This document shows, piece by piece, positions 16,137 to 25,338 of a stretch of 64,000 nt of DNA (positions within the stretch are counted from its first letter, which is position 1; every line of letters starts with the position of its first letter). The notes under the pieces were generated by a model that saw only the letters and a program-made list of their open reading frames with translations, searched no databases and was not told the DNA's origin. Source of the DNA: CALBTQ01 sp036725605. Lineage in GTDB: Bacteria; Lernaellota; Lernaellaia; Lernaellales; Lernaellaceae. The stretch is taken from contig DAIMDW010000015.1 in NCBI GenBank assembly GCA_036725605.1, forward strand, positions 73,271 through 137,270, given 5' to 3'. The position numbers and the translations under genes are program-made.

Positions 16137-19100
16137 ATGACCCAACCAGTCAACCGCGAAATACTCGATACACGCCTGGCGAACGGTGAGATCAACGCCG
16201 AGGAATATCGGCGCCTGTTGAGTGAAACATTGCCGGCCGACGATTCCGCCGACCGGATCGTCAAGCCGGACGAGAAAGCACTGGTTGAGAACCTGAAAAA
16301 CGGCAAGCTGGAAGGCGCCAACCTGACCTCCATCAATTGGAAAAAAGTGGGCGCGGCCGGCGGCCATTTTGCCGGGGCCAATTTAAAGAAAGCCAAGCTG
16401 ATCAAGCAGGATCTGCGCGACGTCGATTTGGCCGGCGCGAACCTTTCCGGCGCGAATCTGACCGGCGCCGATCTGACCGGCGCGAATCTGACCGGGGCCG
16501 ATTTGTCCGGGGCGAATCTCAAGGGCGCGACGTTGGACAAGGCGAAGCTGTGCGGCGCGGATTTGTCGCGGGTGCGCGCGGTCGGATCCGAATGGAAGGA
16601 CGTCGATGCGCGGCGGGCGAATTTCACGCAGACCGATTTCATCGGCGCGAAAATCAGCGACGTCTCCATGACCGACGCGATCCTGACCGAAGCGGATTTT
16701 TCCGACGGGCATTTTCTGCAGGTGGACATGTCCCGCGCCGATTTCAGCCGCGGCACGATGCAAAACGCGGAAGTAAACGAATCGACCTTCGCCGGACTGG
16801 TTGGCGAGACAAGCAGCTTTGACGGGTCGGAATTCCGGCAATGCTCTTTTCACGGCGCTCGTTTGCCGCAGGCGAATTTTTCCGAATGCCGGCTGACGAA
16901 CGTCGATTTCGGCGAGACCGATTTGACCAAATCGGTGTTCACCCTCAGCGAGCATAATGCGGTCGAGCTGACCGGCGCGACGTTGACCGGTGCGATTTTC
17001 AAATCGCTCGTCGGCTACAAAGAGGAAGAGCTGCAAGCCCTGGCCGAACGCGGCGCGAAGGTGAATAAATTCCTGCTGCGTCGTTTGGGACGCCTGATCC
17101 TGCAAAGCACGGCGGCCAAGATCGTCGCCCTGGTGATTATCCTCGGCATTGCGGGAAGCATTTATTACTACATCAAAACGCCGGCGTATTGGTCGTTCGA
17201 CACGCTGACCGCCGAGGCTCGGCAAGCGGCCGGCGAGCAGAAATTCGATCGCGCCGAAAACCTGTATCGCATCGCCATGAAGAAATTCAGCGACAGCCCG
17301 GAGCGGATGTTTTCCACGCGCCTGGAACTGGGCAACGTGTTGTTGTCGGCGAAAAAGTATGACGGGGCGGCCGAGCAGTTCAAATACCTGGTCGACACCT
17401 ATCCGGCGGACACCGAGGTCATTTACGCGCAAATCGGTTTGGCCGACGTGAAACGGATGCAAGGGAATTTCCAGGAAGCGGAAAACATTCTGTTGCAGGT
17501 GACCGACCAATACAAAGACAGCCTGGAGGTCATCGACGCCTGGGCCAAGCTGGCGATGTTGGCCTATACGCAGGGGAACGTCGAGCGGGGCAATGAGATC
17601 TACCAGAAGATCGTGACGCTGCCGGTGCTGGACAAACGGACGCTGCGGGAAATTCAAAACCGGCTGGCCGAAGTGCTGCGCGGGAAAAACGATCTGACCC
17701 AGGCCGAAGCGATTTATCGGGATATCATCGAAAACGCCAAAACGGTCGAGAACAGCCAAAACGCCTTTTTCAGCTACGCCAACATGCTGCTGGACAATCA
17801 GCGGTTCGACGACGCGGAAAAGCTGGTCGACAAAGCCGTGGAGAAATTCCCCGAGAACAAAGAGTTCACCGGCTCCGTGAAAATCCTGGTTTACTCGCGG
17901 CTGCTCGACAGTCACCAGAACGTCAAAAGCACGATCGAAAAATTGAAGGAGATCGACCGGGAAGCGCCGGATTCGCAACCGGCGTTCCGCGCGATGATGT
18001 CCTTGGCGCAGTACTATCGCAACGACAAACAGGACGACAAAGCCGAGGCGATTTATGTCGATTTGCTCAAACGGCCGCTGACGGAGGGCGAACTCGGTTA
18101 CGAAGTGCTCATGAATTATGCCGAGCTGCAAACGTTTCGCGGCAACCCCAAAGAGGCGATCAAGCTGATCAAGGATCTGCCGGACAAGTTGGAGGATCCG
18201 GGGCGTAAACTCAGTGCGACGTCCATCTACGCCGAAGCGCTGGCAGCGGACCAGCAATACGAAGAAGCACTCGATGTTCTGCGCAAAGTGCGGCGAAAAT
18301 TGGGCAACGACAAGCAGGCGGAAATCATCACCTATTACAGCGAAGCGGGCATCCATCGTCGCTTCGAGCATTATCCGGAGGCGATTCAAAGCTATCGACA
18401 GGTGCTCAAAGTCGCCACGCAACCGGAGCAGGCGTTCCAGGCCTATATGGAAATTTTGGCTACCTACGCCGTCACGCAGAATATGACCGAGCGGATAAAA
18501 GTGCTCGCGGAAATGGAAAAGCGTTTCAAGGATTCCGTGGAGTTTGCCGGCGAAGTGTCGCTGCAAAAAGCGCAGGCAATTTTCCAACAGGGAAAAACGG
18601 CCGAAGCGATCGCCTTGCTGGTTCCGCTGGTCGATCATCCCAAGGAGCGCCTGGCGATGGATGCCGCCAATACGCTGGCTTCACTCTATGGAAACGAGAA
18701 AAAAGAGGCGGAGTTGCTGACCCTGCGGGAAAAGTTTGCCGCACGTTTTCCCGACAATAAGCAGGGGCTCAATCGAATCGACTATACGCTGGGCGAAATG
18801 TATCGGTCGTTGGAGCAATTCGACAAGGCGGCGGAAATTTACCAGCGCATCGGTGCGGATAGTCCGCTCAACGACAAACGGCAGGCCCAACTGTCGTTGT
18901 TGCAGATTTTGATCGACCAGGACAATGCCTCGGGCGCCGAAGCGCAGTACCGGCAGATCGTCCAAACCGAGAGCGCCGACGCCGGCTTCGTCGGTCAAGC
19001 CAATTCCATGTGGGCGAATTACCTGCGGTCGAAAGGCCGGAATCAGGAAGCCAAAGAGCTTTACGAACGGATGCTCAAGCAATTCGCGGGCATGACTCAG

Positions 19101-21191
19101 GAAATCGATATCCTGTTCGAGTTGGCCAACTTCAACATGGGCGCCTCGCAGTGGGGCGAAGCGGAAAAAATGTATCAGGCCATTATCGAGAAGGCGCCCA
19201 AGGTAAATCGCGAAGACGCGGTGGGCTTCGCGGTGCAGGGATTGGCGGAAATCAGCATGATGCGCCAGGACGTCAAATCCGCGCAAAGCTATCTCGAACA
19301 GGCGATGAAACTGAAACGGGACCAGGAGCGTGATTTCTGGATCGAACATATGAAAATGCGCATCCTGCTGTTGCAGAAGCAAAACGTCGCGGCCGTCGCC
19401 GCCTTCGAACAGCTTTATCAACGATTCCCGCAGCGGCACGGCGAACTCGAGGGCGTGGCGTTCCCGCTGATCTCGGCGCTGACGCAAAACCGGCAGTATG
19501 AGGAGACGATCAAGATCTATCGGATGATCATCGACGGCAGCAAAAACGACATGAACAAAGCCAACGCGATGGTCGGTCTGGCCCACGTGTATTTCGAAAT
19601 GAAGCAAGCGGACAAAGGGCAGCAGATCATCGAGCAGGCGCGCAATATGATGCCCGAGGATTCGCCGCAGCGCTGGCAAATCGAGCGGGATATCGCCAAT
19701 CGCCTCTTGCAGAACGGGAAAGCCGACGAGGGATTGGTGGTGCTGCAAAAGCTGTTCAAGCAATCGAACAATGCGCGGGACAAAGCGCAGATTCAGGTTC
19801 AGATCGCCGAAGTGTACCAGGGGCAGGGGAAGACCGACGAGGCGATCAAGCTCTATCGGCAGGTGATTGCGGACTATGCGGAGTTTGCCGACGTGCGCGA
19901 GCCGGCGTTGAACAATCTGGCCAATTTGTTAATGGGCGCCGGGCGGGAGAAAGAGGCGATGACGTACTATCGTCGGATTCTCGAATCCTCCCGCGATATA
20001 GGCTCGCGCCGCAACGCGATCAACGGACTGATCGGCGTTCACATGCAGCGCCAGAATTACAACGCCGCGATGAACCAGTGCAACGAATTGGATAAAATGA
20101 AACTCGAAGAGCCGCTGGTGCTCGACGTTCTCCGCAACAAGGCGGAAATCTACCGCCAAACCAATCGCCGGCAGCAGGCGTTGGAAATCTACAAACGCCT
20201 GACCGACAAGGCGACGGACAAAAACGAAAAAGCGCAACTGCTCCTGTCGATCGGCATGATCTACATGGAAAGCCAAAAGCCGAAAGAGGCGCTGAGCGTG
20301 TATCAGCAGGTGCTGAAAGATCCCCAGTTCGATGAGGGCGCCCATCAGAACGCCAAACGGATGATCGCCGATTTGTATCAGTCTACGGGCGAGAGGGACA
20401 AAGCCGTCGCCTTGTGCCGGGAAATCGCCGACGAGTCTTCCGATCCGGGGGTGCGTATCGGCGCGTTGACCAACATTGCGCAAATTTATCTCAACCAGCA
20501 GAAGTTCAGCGAAGCGGAGAAAATCTTCCAGGACCTGGTGAGCGACCAGTCGATTCAGGATCCGAATCAGCGATTCGAGATCTATCGCAGCCTTGGCGAC
20601 ATGTATACGCAGGCGAACAAAAGCGAACAGGCGGTTCAAGCCTATCTCAAGGCCCGCGAATTGGGCAAAGACAAGAACCAACTGGCGTCGCTCGATGTTT
20701 CCTTGGCGGAAAACTATGTGCGCCTGAGCAAGTACGAGGAGGCGCTGAAAGTATTCCAATCGCTGATCGCGGTTGGCGGAATCGATCAGAACATAGTGGT
20801 TTCCGCCTACAACGGCATCGCCGAGGTCTATCGTCGGCAGAACAACACGGATAAAGCGGTGGCCAGCTATCAGGCCATCATCAAAAAATACGCCGATCGT
20901 CCGGATCTGGTCATCAATACCTACTTCACGCTGAGCAATTTTTACGGCAGCGTCGGCAACGAAAAGATGGCCATCCGGCAGTATGAATTGGTCGTGGAAA
21001 AGTTCCCCAATCATCCGCAAGCCGGTTGGGCGCAGGCGTACATCGTGCAGAATCTGGTCAATGCCGGACAGAACGACGCCGCGGAAAAAATGGCGCGCGC
21101 CGCGTTGAAGAAATACCCCGGCCGGCCGGATCTCGCGGAGTTCCTGAACAATATTCTGGCCGGAATCAAAGCGAGCAAGCAGCAGGAATAG
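16137..21191 (+). CDS. giant pentapeptide-repeat / transmembrane / TPR scaffold protein
   Basis: 1684 residues. Residues about 5-32 look like a SHOCT-type helix pair (ILDTRLANGEINAEEYRRLL). Residues about 55-290 are pentapeptide repeats, A(D/N)LxG, which fold as a right-handed quadrilateral beta-helix. A single membrane helix follows at about 328-348, preceded by Arg and Lys, so the pentapeptide domain should be cytoplasmic. The remaining 1330 residues are continuous TPR-type repeats (roughly 35 by length) and should be periplasmic. Start ATG 16137 has GGAGAAGG at 16126-16133. No catalytic motif is seen. Likely a transmembrane scaffold; partners unknown. It stands alone, with its own promoter region. 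Confidence 0.85.
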   Translation: MTQPVNREILDTRLANGEINAEEYRRLLSETLPADDSADRIVKPDEKALVENLKNGKLEGANLTSINWKKVGAAGGHFAGANLKKAKLIKQDLRDVDLAGANLSGANLTGADLTGANLTGADLSGANLKGATLDKAKLCGADLSRVRAVGSEWKDVDARRANFTQTDFIGAKISDVSMTDAILTEADFSDGHFLQVDMSRADFSRGTMQNAEVNESTFAGLVGETSSFDGSEFRQCSFHGARLPQANFSECRLTNVDFGETDLTKSVFTLSEHNAVELTGATLTGAIFKSLVGYKEEELQALAERGAKVNKFLLRRLGRLILQSTAAKIVALVIILGIAGSIYYYIKTPAYWSFDTLTAEARQAAGEQKFDRAENLYRIAMKKFSDSPERMFSTRLELGNVLLSAKKYDGAAEQFKYLVDTYPADTEVIYAQIGLADVKRMQGNFQEAENILLQVTDQYKDSLEVIDAWAKLAMLAYTQGNVERGNEIYQKIVTLPVLDKRTLREIQNRLAEVLRGKNDLTQAEAIYRDIIENAKTVENSQNAFFSYANMLLDNQRFDDAEKLVDKAVEKFPENKEFTGSVKILVYSRLLDSHQNVKSTIEKLKEIDREAPDSQPAFRAMMSLAQYYRNDKQDDKAEAIYVDLLKRPLTEGELGYEVLMNYAELQTFRGNPKEAIKLIKDLPDKLEDPGRKLSATSIYAEALAADQQYEEALDVLRKVRRKLGNDKQAEIITYYSEAGIHRRFEHYPEAIQSYRQVLKVATQPEQAFQAYMEILATYAVTQNMTERIKVLAEMEKRFKDSVEFAGEVSLQKAQAIFQQGKTAEAIALLVPLVDHPKERLAMDAANTLASLYGNEKKEAELLTLREKFAARFPDNKQGLNRIDYTLGEMYRSLEQFDKAAEIYQRIGADSPLNDKRQAQLSLLQILIDQDNASGAEAQYRQIVQTESADAGFVGQANSMWANYLRSKGRNQEAKELYERMLKQFAGMTQEIDILFELANFNMGASQWGEAEKMYQAIIEKAPKVNREDAVGFAVQGLAEISMMRQDVKSAQSYLEQAMKLKRDQERDFWIEHMKMRILLLQKQNVAAVAAFEQLYQRFPQRHGELEGVAFPLISALTQNRQYEETIKIYRMIIDGSKNDMNKANAMVGLAHVYFEMKQADKGQQIIEQARNMMPEDSPQRWQIERDIANRLLQNGKADEGLVVLQKLFKQSNNARDKAQIQVQIAEVYQGQGKTDEAIKLYRQVIADYAEFADVREPALNNLANLLMGAGREKEAMTYYRRILESSRDIGSRRNAINGLIGVHMQRQNYNAAMNQCNELDKMKLEEPLVLDVLRNKAEIYRQTNRRQQALEIYKRLTDKATDKNEKAQLLLSIGMIYMESQKPKEALSVYQQVLKDPQFDEGAHQNAKRMIADLYQSTGERDKAVALCREIADESSDPGVRIGALTNIAQIYLNQQKFSEAEKIFQDLVSDQSIQDPNQRFEIYRSLGDMYTQANKSEQAVQAYLKARELGKDKNQLASLDVSLAENYVRLSKYEEALKVFQSLIAVGGIDQNIVVSAYNGIAEVYRRQNNTDKAVASYQAIIKKYADRPDLVINTYFTLSNFYGSVGNEKMAIRQYELVVEKFPNHPQAGWAQAYIVQNLVNAGQNDAAEKMARAALKKYPGRPDLAEFLNNILAGIKASKQQE
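16431..16539 (+). repeat. in-frame 15-nt tandem repeats coding for pentapeptides
   Basis: Seven consecutive units of about 15 nt coding for G-A-(N/D)-L-(S/T/K). DNA identity between neighbouring units is high (GGCGCGAATCTGACC and close variants), which suggests recent slippage or duplication inside the pentapeptide domain. Other units of the domain have diverged. Confidence 0.8.
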
Positions 21192-21198
21192 AGGAAAA

Positions 21199-21528
21199 TC
21201 AATCTTCGGACGGCGTGGAATCGGCGGGCGGTTGGCTCGCCGATTCTTTTTCCATCATCTCCTGGTAAATGGCCTTGGGAACCTTGAAGGCGATCAGAAT
21301 GGTGGAAGGAACCATCAGCACCATCGAACCGATCCAGCACGGCGTGGACGCCGCCGAATCGCGCAGCCAAAAGGCGCAGGCGGCCAGCACGCCGACCAGC
21401 GCGGGGTTGAGCAGGAAGGCGGCCACCAACGCCGGCGAACGGCGGATGAAATGCACGCGCAGCAACACCGCGGTCAGGATCGCGGCCGAAAGGAAAATGC
21501 CGATGCCCAGAATATCCTTCGCTTCCAT
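21199..21528 (-). CDS. small integral membrane protein of unknown function
   Basis: 109 residues with three hydrophobic segments (about 6-24, 32-52 and 58-80) and a charged, Ser/Pro-rich C-terminal tail. ATG 21528 has GGGAAG five bases upstream and is preferred over GTG 21534. It is convergent with the giant TPR gene, whose stop lies only a few bases away. No family recognised. Confidence 0.6.
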   Translation of the reverse strand: MEAKDILGIGIFLSAAILTAVLLRVHFIRRSPALVAAFLLNPALVGVLAACAFWLRDSAASTPCWIGSMVLMVPSTILIAFKVPKAIYQEMMEKESASQPPADSTPSED

Positions 21529-21627
21529 CTCCACTTCCCGTCTTGTGGGCCACCGAAGTTACCAGAGAGGCAGGCACTAGTCAAAGCCCGCCGTTTCCAG
21601 TTACAGTACCGTGCAGAAGGAGACTCT

Positions 21628-22221
21628 ATGCGCTGGACGTTATTGACGGTTTTACTGTTGGCTTTGTTGGCGGCCCCGCTGTCGTGCGGTACGGCCAAGG
21701 GCCGGTATGACGGCGACGAGCTGGATGACGACGACGATACGGGCGACGATGACGGCGGCGATGACGACGATGTCGGCGACGATGACGACGACGATTACGA
21801 GAAGGTCGACGATTTCACCTGGACCGACACCGATGGCAATCAGATCAACCTCTACGATTACGAGGGGCAGGTCGTGCTGCTCAACGTCGGCGCCGGCTGG
21901 TGCGCCGCCTGCAAGGAGGAAACGCCCAGTCTGCAGGCCGATCTGTGGGAAGAATACGGCGACGAAGACTTCGTGCTGATCCAGTTGTTGGTCGAGGACG
22001 CCGACTACAATCCGGCCAATCAGGACGACGCTCTGGCCTGGCGCGACGAATTCGACGTTACCTACATCGTCTGTCCCGATCCGGACTGGTCGCTGAAAAA
22101 ATATTTTCTCGAAGAGACGCTGCCGTTCAACATGCTCTTGGACAAGCAGTTGAACATTCGGGAAAAGACGCACGCTTACGATGCGGCCGCGTTTGCCTAT
22201 TTGATCGAGGAGCTGCTGTAA
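21628..22221 (+). CDS. TlpA-like thioredoxin-fold lipoprotein with an Asp-rich linker
   Basis: 197 residues. The signal peptide ends in a lipobox (Cys20). Residues about 29-57 are almost pure Asp and Gly, a disordered acidic linker that holds the domain away from the membrane. A thioredoxin-like/AlkhP-Redoxin domain follows, starting FTWTDTDGNQINLYDYEG, with the redox pair WCAAC at Cys92 and Cys95. The cis-Pro loop LPFNMLLD follows near residue 170. It should reduce disulfides or act as a thiol oxidoreductase on the periplasmic side. AAGGAG at 21617-21622 supports the ATG. Confidence 0.82.
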   Translation: MRWTLLTVLLLALLAAPLSCGTAKGRYDGDELDDDDDTGDDDGGDDDDVGDDDDDDYEKVDDFTWTDTDGNQINLYDYEGQVVLLNVGAGWCAACKEETPSLQADLWEEYGDEDFVLIQLLVEDADYNPANQDDALAWRDEFDVTYIVCPDPDWSLKKYFLEETLPFNMLLDKQLNIREKTHAYDAAAFAYLIEELL

Positions 22222-22261
22222 AACTCCGTCACATTCGCTGCGACGACCGAGGGGGCGGTTG

Positions 22262-23749
22262 GTGAACACAAGCAAAACAACGGACGAGATACTGCGGCGG
22301 CCGATCCGGCGCATCAGCTTCATCTATTCGCCCTACGGGGTGGTGAAGAACGAACCCGGCCTCAAGGCGGTGAAGGAAAACTACGGCGTTTTCCCCAGCC
22401 TGTCGCTGGCCTACGTCGCCGCGGTGGCGGAAAAGGCCGGGCTGGAAGTGCAGTTCATCGATGCCCACGCGCTCAATCTGACGCTGGAGGAAACCATCCG
22501 CCGCGTCAAGGCGTTCGAGCCGGACCTGTTGGGCTTTACGATTACCACCTACCTGTTTTACCAGACGCTCGCCTGGGTGCGCGCCCTGCGCGAGGCGACC
22601 AACGTGCCCACGTTGCTGGGCGGCGTGCACATGGGCATTTATCCGGAAGAGACGTTCTCGCATCACAGCATCGATTACGGTTGCACGGGCGAGGCCGAGG
22701 TGGTGTTGCCCCCGTTCATCGAGGCGCTCAACAACGGCGGCGACCTGCACCAGGTCAAAGGACTGATCTGGCGCGACGGCGACAAAATCGTGGTCAACGA
22801 ATGCGCCGAACTGCTGGCCGACACCAACACCGCGCCGTTTCCCGCGCGTCATCATCTGCCCAACGATCGCTATTTCAGCTTCATCAGCCAGTTCAAAAAT
22901 TTCACGCCGATGATCACCAGCCGCGGTTGTCCGTTCCGTTGCATCTTTTGCGAGCAGGGCGGGCTGAAGTTCCGGCCGCGCACGCCGGAGAACGTCGGCG
23001 ACGAAATCGAGGAGTGCTACCACGTTTACAAGGTGCGCGAGTTCGACTTCTTCGACAGCTCGTTCACCGTGCAGAAACAACGCGTGATCGACATCTGCGA
23101 GGAAATTCTGCGCCGCGACGTGAAGGTGTACTGGGCGATTCGCAGCCGCGTGGACCTGGTCAACGAGCCGATGCTCAAGGCGCTGGCGCGGGCCGGCTGC
23201 AAGCGCATCTATTACGGCATCGAGTCCGGCGACGCCGAGGTGCTCAAGACTCTGCGCAAGGAAACGAACCTCGAGCTGATCCGCGAGGTGATGGCGTATA
23301 CGCGCAAATACAAAATCGACACCTTCGGCTATTTCCTGGTCGGTTCGCCGGGCGAGACGCCGGAGACGATCAAAAAAACGATCGACTTTTCCGTCGAGCT
23401 CAAACTCGATTACGCGCAGTTTTCCAAGGTCACGCCGATGCCCGCCACCGAGCTGTACCGGATGCTGCTGACGGAAAAGAAGCGCGACTACTGGCGGGAG
23501 TACATCCTGGACGAATCCAAGGACATTTTCCTGCCGCGTCCGGGCACGGCGCTGAACGAAGAGGAAATTCAGGCGTGGACGCGCAAGGCGTACCTCAAGT
23601 TCTATTTCCGCCCGCGTTACATCCTCAAGGCGATTTACCGCCTCAAGAGTTGGCAGGAATTCAAGCGCTCGGTGTTCACCGCCTGGTCGATGTTCACGCA
23701 AAAAAGCAAAATCTTCGAAATCATGTGGACCAAGAAGGTGCAGTACTGA
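22262..23749 (+). CDS. B12-binding-domain radical SAM enzyme
   Basis: 495 residues. The N-terminal 150 residues form a Rossmann-like cobalamin-binding-type domain (LEVQFIDAHALNLTLEE, LLGGVHMGIYPEE). The radical SAM core begins at SRGCPFRCIFC, which supplies the CxxxCxxC ligands for the 4Fe-4S cluster, followed by the FDFFDSSFTV and YYGIESGDAEVL core motifs. The D-x-H-x-x-G signature for base-off cobalamin is not evident, so cobalamin use is uncertain. Family members do methylation or ring chemistry, for instance BchE and hopanoid methylases. The GTG at 22262 is chosen because GAGGGGG lies six bases upstream. The substrate is unknown. Confidence 0.85.
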   Translation: MNTSKTTDEILRRPIRRISFIYSPYGVVKNEPGLKAVKENYGVFPSLSLAYVAAVAEKAGLEVQFIDAHALNLTLEETIRRVKAFEPDLLGFTITTYLFYQTLAWVRALREATNVPTLLGGVHMGIYPEETFSHHSIDYGCTGEAEVVLPPFIEALNNGGDLHQVKGLIWRDGDKIVVNECAELLADTNTAPFPARHHLPNDRYFSFISQFKNFTPMITSRGCPFRCIFCEQGGLKFRPRTPENVGDEIEECYHVYKVREFDFFDSSFTVQKQRVIDICEEILRRDVKVYWAIRSRVDLVNEPMLKALARAGCKRIYYGIESGDAEVLKTLRKETNLELIREVMAYTRKYKIDTFGYFLVGSPGETPETIKKTIDFSVELKLDYAQFSKVTPMPATELYRMLLTEKKRDYWREYILDESKDIFLPRPGTALNEEEIQAWTRKAYLKFYFRPRYILKAIYRLKSWQEFKRSVFTAWSMFTQKSKIFEIMWTKKVQY

Positions 23750-23831
23750 GCGCGCCGGGCGCGTAAGAGAAAACCTTTCCTTTGGCGAATTACGACTTAT
23801 CTTTTCCTAAACGACGAATGGTGGAGGAGCG

Positions 23832-24743
23832 GTGAACGATCGCCTCAACCTTGTGCCCGCACTGCCCGAATCGCGCCCGCTGGCGTTAGCCGACAAGGTC
23901 TGGCTGCAACCGTTGCTGCGCGCGGCGCCGTTGGCCGTTTCGGAAATGACCTTCACCAATCTGTTTGCCTGGAGCAACTCGCATCCGGTGCGTCTGGCGC
24001 GCTTCCGCGACAGTCTATTGTTTTGGCGTGGTCCGGCGGAAGAGGGATTGCTGCTGCCGCCGTGGGGTGTGTTGGACGCCGAGGGAGTCGGGCAGGCGCT
24101 GGCCTGGTCGCAAAGCTTGGGCGGCATGGCGCAGTTCGGTCGCGTGCCGGCTGCTGTCGCCGAAACGCTGGCCGCCGCCGAACCGCGTCTGACCGTCGTC
24201 GCCGACCGCGACAGCTACGATTACGTTTACCGCGTCCGGGATCTGGTCGAGCTGCCGGGTCGTCATTACGACGGCAAGCGCAACCAGATTAAAAAGTTCG
24301 AACAGGCCGTCACCGCGCGTTACATGCCGCTGACCGGCGACCTGGTCAGCGAAGCGGCGCTGATGCAGGACCTGTGGTGCGAACGGCGGGCCTGCGAGGA
24401 CAACCTGGAGTTGAGCGCCGAGGACCTGGCGGTGAAAACCCTGTTGGCCAATTGGGATGAACTGGACGTGTTCGGCGGCGCGTTGCTGGACGGCGATGAG
24501 GTGATCGCCTTCACCGTCGCCGAGCCCCTGATCGCCGATACCGCCGTGTGTCATTTCGAAAAGGCCGACACCAATTATCCGGGTGTCTATCAGGCGCTCA
24601 ACCGGGAATTCGCCCGTGAGGCTCTGGGCGCGTTTGCCTTCGTCAATCGCGAACAGGATTTGGGCGTGCCCGGTTTGCGACAGGCGAAACTCAGCTATCG
24701 CCCGGCCATGTTGTGGGAGAAATTTTCATTGTCGTATAGGTAA
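23832..24743 (+). CDS. DUF2156-type GNAT-fold protein (phosphatidylglycerol lysyltransferase C-terminal-like)
   Basis: 303 residues starting with GTG, with GGAGGAG at 23823-23828. The sequence has the two-lobed pattern of DUF2156: an N-terminal lobe with MTFTNLFAWS and a C-terminal lobe with GKRNQIKKFEQ, GGALLDGDEVIAFTV and NREFAREAL...FVNREQDLG. These regions correspond to the acyl/aminoacyl-binding core of MprF- and FemX-like transferases. No membrane segment is present, so it is a soluble stand-alone form. The substrate is unknown. Confidence 0.75.
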   Translation: MNDRLNLVPALPESRPLALADKVWLQPLLRAAPLAVSEMTFTNLFAWSNSHPVRLARFRDSLLFWRGPAEEGLLLPPWGVLDAEGVGQALAWSQSLGGMAQFGRVPAAVAETLAAAEPRLTVVADRDSYDYVYRVRDLVELPGRHYDGKRNQIKKFEQAVTARYMPLTGDLVSEAALMQDLWCERRACEDNLELSAEDLAVKTLLANWDELDVFGGALLDGDEVIAFTVAEPLIADTAVCHFEKADTNYPGVYQALNREFAREALGAFAFVNREQDLGVPGLRQAKLSYRPAMLWEKFSLSYR

Positions 24744-24765
24744 AAAAATCGGAAAGGAGCATGCA

Positions 24766-25320
24766 ATGGAATCGGTGATTACGCAAACCCTGCGCCAGCG
24801 TTTCGCCACCCGCGCCATCAAGCGCGATTCGCCGCCCGAAGAAACCGTCGACGATCTGATCGAGGCGACGCGGTTGACTCCCTCGTGCTTCAACAACCAG
24901 CCGTGGCGCTATCTGTTCATTACCGGTGACGTTGCGCATGCCGAGGCGAGCGAGGCGTTTTCCGGCGGCAACAAGCCCTGGGCGTCACACGCGCCGTTGT
25001 TGATTGTCGGCTACACGCGTGAGGCGGACGACTGCGTGCTCAAAGACGGTCGCGTGTATCATCAGTTCGACCTGGGCATGGCGACGATGAACCTCATGCT
25101 GGCCGCCACCGCGCATGGCCTGGTGGCGCGGCCGATGGCGGGTTTCGATCCGGCGAAAATCAAGGCGGCATTCAATCTGACTGAGGATGAACATCCGCTG
25201 GTGATGGTGGCGGTCGGGTATCCGTCCGACGACACCGAGCATCTGCCGGACCACGTGCGCACCAAACACCTGACTCCGCGCGAGCGAAAACCGGCTGAGG
25301 AAATCGTGCGGCGTTTGTAA
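24766..25320 (+). CDS. nitroreductase-family FMN protein
   Basis: 184 residues. The N-terminal motif RFATRAIKRDSPPEETVDDLIEA and the segment RLTPSCFNNQPWRY are the FMN-phosphate and isoalloxazine contacts of the nitroreductase fold. Later segments DLGMATMNLMLAATAHGL and MVAVGYPSDD complete the family pattern. A dimeric NAD(P)H- or ferredoxin-linked flavoenzyme is expected. AAGGAG precedes the ATG. Placed between a GNAT-like gene and the oxoacid oxidoreductase operon (19 nt to the next start), it may be co-transcribed with the latter. Confidence 0.88.
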   Translation: MESVITQTLRQRFATRAIKRDSPPEETVDDLIEATRLTPSCFNNQPWRYLFITGDVAHAEASEAFSGGNKPWASHAPLLIVGYTREADDCVLKDGRVYHQFDLGMATMNLMLAATAHGLVARPMAGFDPAKIKAAFNLTEDEHPLVMVAVGYPSDDTEHLPDHVRTKHLTPRERKPAEEIVRRL

Positions 25321-25338
25321 CGAAAAGCGAGGCGGAAG

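Noticed and set aside
16431..16539. Regular short repeats that could be taken for a CRISPR array
   Set aside because: Units are 15 nt, in frame, without spacers, and code for pentapeptide repeats.
16383..18638. 751-codon minus-strand open frame inside the giant TPR gene
   Set aside because: Antisense of a repeat protein; its apparent repeats are the mirror image of the pentapeptide and TPR units.
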